Below are positions 10,647-15,511 of a stretch of DNA of 15,511 nucleotides, piece by piece (position 1 is the stretch's first letter; each line of letters opens with the position of its first letter). Where the stretch lies: NCBI GenBank assembly GCA_037441125.1, contig JBBIST010000079.1:1-15511 (forward strand). The letters run 5' to 3'. The notes under the pieces were generated by a model, which saw only the letters and a list, made by a program, of their open reading frames with translations, was not told the DNA's origin and did not search any database. The translations under genes were made by a program, and so were the position numbers. This DNA is from JALHMQ01 sp037441125 (lineage in GTDB: Bacteria; Pseudomonadota; Gammaproteobacteria; Burkholderiales; Burkholderiaceae_F).

Positions 10647-11663
10647 ATGCGCCTGCGCGGCGAGCAGCTCGAATCCCATCTGGCGCGCGGCCGGCTGGCG
10701 CCGATCTACGTCGTGAGCGGAGATGAGCCGCTGCTCGCCGCCGAGGCGCAGGACGCGATCCGCGCCGCCGCGCGCCGCGCCGGCTTCAGCGAGCGCGAAG
10801 TCCTGCACGCCGACGGTCGCACCGATTGGTCCACGCTCGGCGCCGCGGCCAACAACCTGTCGCTGTTCGCCGCACGCCGCCTGCTCGAGATCCGGCTGCC
10901 GGGCGGCAAGCCGGGCAAGGCCGGCGCCGACGCGCTCAAGGCGCACGCGGCCGCAGCCGGCGACGATCTGCTGACGCTGGTGGCGCTGCCGGCGCTCGAC
11001 AAAGCCACCAGCGCCAGCGCCTGGGCCACCGCCCTCGAAGCCGCCGGCGTCTGGGTCGAAGTTGCGCCGATCGCGCGCGCGCAACTGCCGGGCTGGATCA
11101 GCGCGCGCCTCGCGCGCCAGCAGCAGTCGGCGCCGAAGGAGGCGCTCGAGTTCATCGCCGACCGCGTCGAAGGCAACCTGCTCGCCGCGCAACAGGAGAT
11201 CGCCAAGCTCGGCCTGCTCTATCCGGCGGGCGAGCTGTCGCCGGCGCAGGTGCAAGATGCGGTGCTCGATGTCTCGCGCCACGAGGTCTTCGCCTTGCCG
11301 CTGGCGATGCTCGCCGGCGACCGCGCGCGGCTGCTGCGAACGATCGCCGGACTGCGCGCCGAAGGCGAGCCGCTGCCGCTCATCGTCTGGGCGGTGAGCG
11401 AGGAAGTGCGCACGCTGCTGCGGCTGCGCGCGGCGCTCGACCGCGGCGCCGCCTTCGCGCAGGCGGCACGCGAGGTCTGGCTGCGGCGAGAGAAGGAGCG
11501 GGCGGCGCAGGCGGCGCTGCGCCGCCTCGACGGCGCGCAACTGGCGCGACTGCTGGCGCGCTGCGCCGACCTCGACCGCCTGAGCAAGGGTCTGCGCGTC
11601 AGCGCGGCCGACAGCGACCCCTGGCTAGAATTGACCGAAGTCGCGCTCGCCGTGGCCGGCTGA
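10647..11663 (+). CDS. holA: DNA polymerase III delta subunit
   Basis: A 338-residue clamp-loader subunit, which opens the beta sliding clamp and binds it through its N-terminal domain. The N-terminus MRLRGEQLESHLARGRLAPI, with YVVSGDEPLLAAEAQDAIRA, is the standard HolA opening (degenerate AAA+ fold, no functional Walker A, as expected for delta). The middle PIARAQLPGWISARL and RVEGNLLAAQQEIAKL (about residues 140-188) are conserved family segments, and the C-terminal helical collar domain is complete. The start ATG lies 15 bp after lptE; the leuS-lptE-holA order is characteristic of beta/gammaproteobacteria, and delta is usually found beside lptE. Length is normal. Confidence 0.96.
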   Translation: MRLRGEQLESHLARGRLAPIYVVSGDEPLLAAEAQDAIRAAARRAGFSEREVLHADGRTDWSTLGAAANNLSLFAARRLLEIRLPGGKPGKAGADALKAHAAAAGDDLLTLVALPALDKATSASAWATALEAAGVWVEVAPIARAQLPGWISARLARQQQSAPKEALEFIADRVEGNLLAAQQEIAKLGLLYPAGELSPAQVQDAVLDVSRHEVFALPLAMLAGDRARLLRTIAGLRAEGEPLPLIVWAVSEEVRTLLRLRAALDRGAAFAQAAREVWLRREKERAAQAALRRLDGAQLARLLARCADLDRLSKGLRVSAADSDPWLELTEVALAVAG

Positions 11664-11801
11664 ATCGAACCGACCCGAGCTCGCGCGCGCGCCGCACGGC
11701 CCGCACCGACCTTCGCCGGCCGGCCGGCCGCGCCCGACCCCTAACCTGCCCTGCCGATGAATCCGGCCACCGACACCGCCCAGCCCTCGCCGCTGGCCAC
11801 G

Positions 11802-11811
11802 NNNNNNNNNN
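11802..11811. other. Assembly gap (10 Ns)
   Basis: Ten undetermined bases, a conventional scaffold spacer whose real length is unknown. It falls just after ATG 11757, which opens MNPATDTAQPSPLAT, a plausible proA N-terminus in a frame different from the proA body. Confidence 0.95.
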
Positions 11812-11877
11812 CCGCAACCTCCGCCCCGCCCTCGAGGCGGCCGGCGTCTACGAGCCCGCGACCGCCTACCACGCCGT

Positions 11878-13179
<1,302 letters not shown>

Positions 13180-13200
13180 GGCCGCGCGCCGCCGGCAGCG

Positions 13201-13290
13201 ATGATCGCGATGGTGGCAACAGTCGCCGGTACCTTTGCGCTCGGCGATCTTCGCCGCCCGGCGATTCACATCCGAGGCGACAGCCGATGA
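13201..13290 (+). CDS. Possible 29-residue leader peptide ahead of rlmL
   Basis: An open frame from ATG 13201 encodes MIAMVATVAGTFALGDLRRP plus nine residues and ends in a TGA that overlaps the rlmL-like ATG by 4 bp (ATGA). The overlap suggests translational coupling, but the ribosome-binding site is weak and the sequence matches no family I know, so this may be chance. Confidence 0.15.
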   Translation: MIAMVATVAGTFALGDLRRPAIHIRGDSR

Positions 13291-14480
13291 GCGAGACCCC
13301 GTACCGCTTCTTTGCCGTCTGCGCGCGCGGGCTCGAGGAGCCGCTCGCCGACGAGTTGAAGGCGGTCGGCGCGCGCCAGATCGCCGCCGACCGCGGCGGT
13401 GTCGGCTTCGCCGGCACGCTCGCCACCGCCTACGCGGCCAACTTGCATTCGCGCATCGCCAGCCGCGTGCTCTGGCAGGTCGGCCAGCACCGCTGCGAGA
13501 CCGAGGACGAAATCTACGAAGCCGCGCTCGCGGTCGACTGGCACGAGTACATGTCGCCGCAGCAGACGCTGCGCGTCGACCTGAGCGCCTCGCACTTCAT
13601 GCTGCGCAGCCTCGAGTTCGCAATGCTGCGCGTCAAGGACGGCATCGTCGACCAGATGCGCGAACGCGCCGGCAGCCGGCCGTCGATCGACCGCGAGCGC
13701 CCGCACGTGCGCGTGTTCGCCCACTTCGAGCGCGAGGAGCTGACGCTGTACCTGGATCTGTCCGGGCTGGCGCTGTTCAAGCGCGGCTGGCGCGCCGACA
13801 AGGGCAAGGCGCCGATCAAGGAGAACCTCGCCGCCGGGCTGCTGATGCTGTCGGGCTGGACCCCGGAGCAGCCGCTGCTCGATCCGTTCTGCGGCAGCGG
13901 CACGATCGCGATCGAGGCCGCCTGCATCGCCGCCCGGCGCGCGCCGGGCCTGAATCGGCCCTTCGGCTTCCAGCGGCTCGCCGGCTTCGATGCGATCGCC
14001 TGGCGCCAGTTGCAGCAGGCGGCGCAGGAGGCGATCGACGACGACGCCGAGGCGCGCATCTTCGGCAGCGACATCTCGACCCAGGTGATCGAGCTGGCGC
14101 GCGCCAATGCCGGCCTCGCCAAACTGGCGCCCTGGCTGCGCGACGGCAGGCTCGCGTTCGCCGCCGGCGACGCGCGCCAGGTGCTGGCTCCCGCCGGCAG
14201 CGGCATGATCGTCACCAATCCGCCCTACGGCGAACAGAGCGCGCCGCGCTCGGCGAGCGTGGCGCGGCTGATGGCCGAGTTCGGCGACCAGCTCAAGAAG
14301 GAGTTCGCCGGCTGGAGCGCGTGGCTGTTCAGCTCCGACCTGCAGTTGCCGAGCCAGTTGCGCCTGTCCGAGACGCGCCGCGTGGTGCTGTACAACGGCC
14401 CGCTCGAGTGCCGCTTGTTCCGCTTCGGCCTGGTGCGCGGCCAGTACCGGCCGCGCGCCGCACCGGCGACGCAAGACTAG
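13287..14480 (+). CDS. rlmL: THUMP-domain class I rRNA guanine-N2 methyltransferase, RlmL-like
   Basis: A 397-residue S-adenosylmethionine-dependent methyltransferase. An N-terminal ferredoxin-like/THUMP RNA-binding region (about 5-165) precedes a Rossmann methyltransferase domain. SAM-binding motif I is LLDPFCGSGTIAIEAA (197-212), an acidic residue follows in GSDIS (260-264), and the catalytic motif IV is NPPYGE (311-316), typical of N2-guanine methylation. The family member RlmL makes m2G2445 in 23S rRNA. E. coli RlmL is a 702-residue fusion with RlmK (m7G2069); here only the RlmL half exists, the stand-alone form I recall from betaproteobacteria. The start ATG lies 107 bp after proA. Its stop interlocks with the stop of the opposing gpx gene. 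Confidence 0.88.
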   Translation: MSETPYRFFAVCARGLEEPLADELKAVGARQIAADRGGVGFAGTLATAYAANLHSRIASRVLWQVGQHRCETEDEIYEAALAVDWHEYMSPQQTLRVDLSASHFMLRSLEFAMLRVKDGIVDQMRERAGSRPSIDRERPHVRVFAHFEREELTLYLDLSGLALFKRGWRADKGKAPIKENLAAGLLMLSGWTPEQPLLDPFCGSGTIAIEAACIAARRAPGLNRPFGFQRLAGFDAIAWRQLQQAAQEAIDDDAEARIFGSDISTQVIELARANAGLAKLAPWLRDGRLAFAAGDARQVLAPAGSGMIVTNPPYGEQSAPRSASVARLMAEFGDQLKKEFAGWSAWLFSSDLQLPSQLRLSETRRVVLYNGPLECRLFRFGLVRGQYRPRAAPATQD

Positions 14481-14962
14481 GCGGCGAGCGCGCGCTCGAT
14501 GTCCTTGGCGATCGACTCCGGCGTCGTCGTCGGCGCGTAGCGATCGATCACCTGGCCGTCGCGGCCGATCAGGAACTTGGTGAAGTTCCACTTGATCGCC
14601 TGCGAGCCGAGCAGACCCTTGCGCTCCGTGGCGAGGTGCCGGAACAGCGGGTGCGCGTGCTCGCCGTTGACATCGACCTTGGCGAACATGGGAAAGCTCA
14701 CGCCGTAGTTGATCTCGCAGAACTCGGCGATCTCGGACTCCGGCCCCGGCTCCTGGTCGCCGAACTGGTTGCAGGGAAAGCCGAGCACGGCGAAGCCGCG
14801 CCCCTTGAAGCGCTCGTACAACTCCTCCAGACCCTTGTACTGCGGCGTGAAGCCGCACTTGCTGGCGGTGTTCACCACCAGCAGCACCTGGCCGCGATAG
14901 TCGGCCAGCTTGCGCGTCTTGCCGTCGATCGTCTGCGCCGAGAAATCGTAGACCGTTGCCAT
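14477..14962 (-). CDS. gpx: Glutathione peroxidase family thiol peroxidase
   Basis: A 161-residue thioredoxin-fold peroxidase that reduces hydrogen peroxide and organic hydroperoxides. The catalytic residues are present: peroxidatic Cys36 in NTASKCGFTPQY, Gln66 in FPCNQFG, and Trp125-Asn126 in KWNFTKF. A further Cys82 (AEFCEINYG) is spaced like the resolving cysteine of thioredoxin-dependent members, so thioredoxin may be the real reductant rather than glutathione. It uses Cys rather than selenocysteine (ordinary TGC-type codon, no in-frame TGA). There is no signal peptide, so it is cytoplasmic. It lies 18 bp downstream of pilU on the same strand, and its stop overlaps the rlmL-like stop by 4 bp (CTAG), leaving no room for a terminator between them. 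Confidence 0.96.
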   Translation of the reverse strand: MATVYDFSAQTIDGKTRKLADYRGQVLLVVNTASKCGFTPQYKGLEELYERFKGRGFAVLGFPCNQFGDQEPGPESEIAEFCEINYGVSFPMFAKVDVNGEHAHPLFRHLATERKGLLGSQAIKWNFTKFLIGRDGQVIDRYAPTTTPESIAKDIERALAA

Positions 14963-14980
14963 CGTCGCCCGCTCAGTGAG

Positions 14981-15511
14981 TCAACCCGCCAGCCCCAGAT
15001 GCTCGATGCCCTTGTGGATGCCGGCCACCCCGCCGTAGAGCTTGGAGTTGAGCTTGATCTGCAAGCGCAGGTCGTTGACCGAGTCGGCGTTGCGCAGCGC
15101 GTCCTCGTAGCTGATCAGCTCGCGCTCGTGCAGTTCGAACAGGGCCTGATCGAAGGTCTGCATGCCCTGCTCGCGCGAGCGCTTCATCACTTCGCGGATC
15201 TCGTGCACCTCGCCCTTGAAGATCAGGTCCGAGATCAGCGGCGAGTTGAGCATGATCTCGACCGCCGGGATGCGGCCGCGCCGGTCTTTGAACGCGACCA
15301 GGCGCTGGCTCACCATCGCGCGCAGGTTGAGCGACAGGTCCATCAGCAACTGCTGGCGCTTCTCCTCAGGGAAGAAGTTGATCACGCGGTCGAGCGCCTG
15401 GTTGGTCGAGTTGGCGTGCAGCGTGCACATCACCAGGTGGCCGGTCTCGGCGAAGGAGATCGCGTGCTCCATGGTCTCGCGGTCGCGCACCTCGCCGATC
15501 AGGATCACGTC
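14981..15511 (-). CDS. pilU: Type IV pilus retraction ATPase PilU, 3' part
   Basis: The last 176 residues of a PilT/PilU-family secretion ATPase; the gene continues past the right edge. PilU assists PilT in powering pilus depolymerisation and twitching motility at the inner-membrane base. The Walker B/Asp-box region VILIGEVRDRETMEHAISFA and the His box TLHANS are visible; Walker A lies outside. PilU rather than PilT is favoured by NSTNQALDRVINFFPEEKRQ and by the C-terminal GMQTFDQALFEL segment. In PilT the matching segment reads approximately SSAAKTIDRIVDVFP. The internal GTG at 15508 is not the start, because the frame remains open to the edge. Confidence 0.93.
   Translation of the reverse strand, partial: DVILIGEVRDRETMEHAISFAETGHLVMCTLHANSTNQALDRVINFFPEEKRQQLLMDLSLNLRAMVSQRLVAFKDRRGRIPAVEIMLNSPLISDLIFKGEVHEIREVMKRSREQGMQTFDQALFELHERELISYEDALRNADSVNDLRLQIKLNSKLYGGVAGIHKGIEHLGLAG

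Noticed and set aside
11716..11729. GCCGGC repeat palindrome before proA as a terminator
   Set aside because: It has no T-run and is simple alternating GC sequence common in this genome; proA probably continues the operon.

Overview
The window looks like a GC-rich betaproteobacterial chromosome segment, probably Burkholderiales or Rhodocyclales, from a draft or metagenome assembly (a 10-N scaffold gap sits at 11802-11811). This placement rests on the gene set: a BPSS1780-type membrane protein, a type II homoserine kinase, OxyR next to Dps, and the order leuS-lptE-holA-proA. No rRNA, tRNA, CRISPR array, insertion sequence or phage gene was seen.

Layout. At the left edge lies a small, less GC-rich gene of unknown function (57-539, +), which converges on a minus-strand cluster across a hairpin that could terminate both strands. 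The minus-strand cluster, in transcription order, is a UvrD/PcrA-type DNA helicase (7264-3995), homoserine kinase thrB, a multi-pass membrane protein, oxyR and dps. A 93-bp divergent promoter region separates uvrD from the plus-strand group leuS-lptE-holA-proA. These make leucyl-tRNA synthetase, an LPS-assembly lipoprotein, the DNA polymerase III delta subunit and a proline-biosynthesis enzyme. A THUMP-type rRNA methyltransferase (rlmL-like) follows. It converges on glutathione peroxidase, with interlocked stop codons, and then comes the 3' part of the twitching-motility ATPase pilU, which runs off the right edge.

The most unusual element is a 350-residue intein in the helicase. It is inserted exactly between Q and S of helicase motif III (GDDDQ / SIYAFRGA). 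It has a Cys1 start, a block-B TxxH, a block-F segment and a terminal HN followed by Ser+1, so it looks splicing-competent. Its middle is large but shows no LAGLIDADG motif. The host gene is co-directional with oxyR and dps, so a link between protein splicing and oxidative stress is an idea that can be tested, but it is only inference.

Two other oddities stand out. The LptE signal region contains an in-frame 84-bp partial duplication separated by a REP-like palindrome, which pushes the lipobox cysteine to residue 61. The 5' end of proA is broken by the scaffold gap, and the sequence just after the gap reads like part of an unrelated membrane protein, so that junction is probably misassembled.
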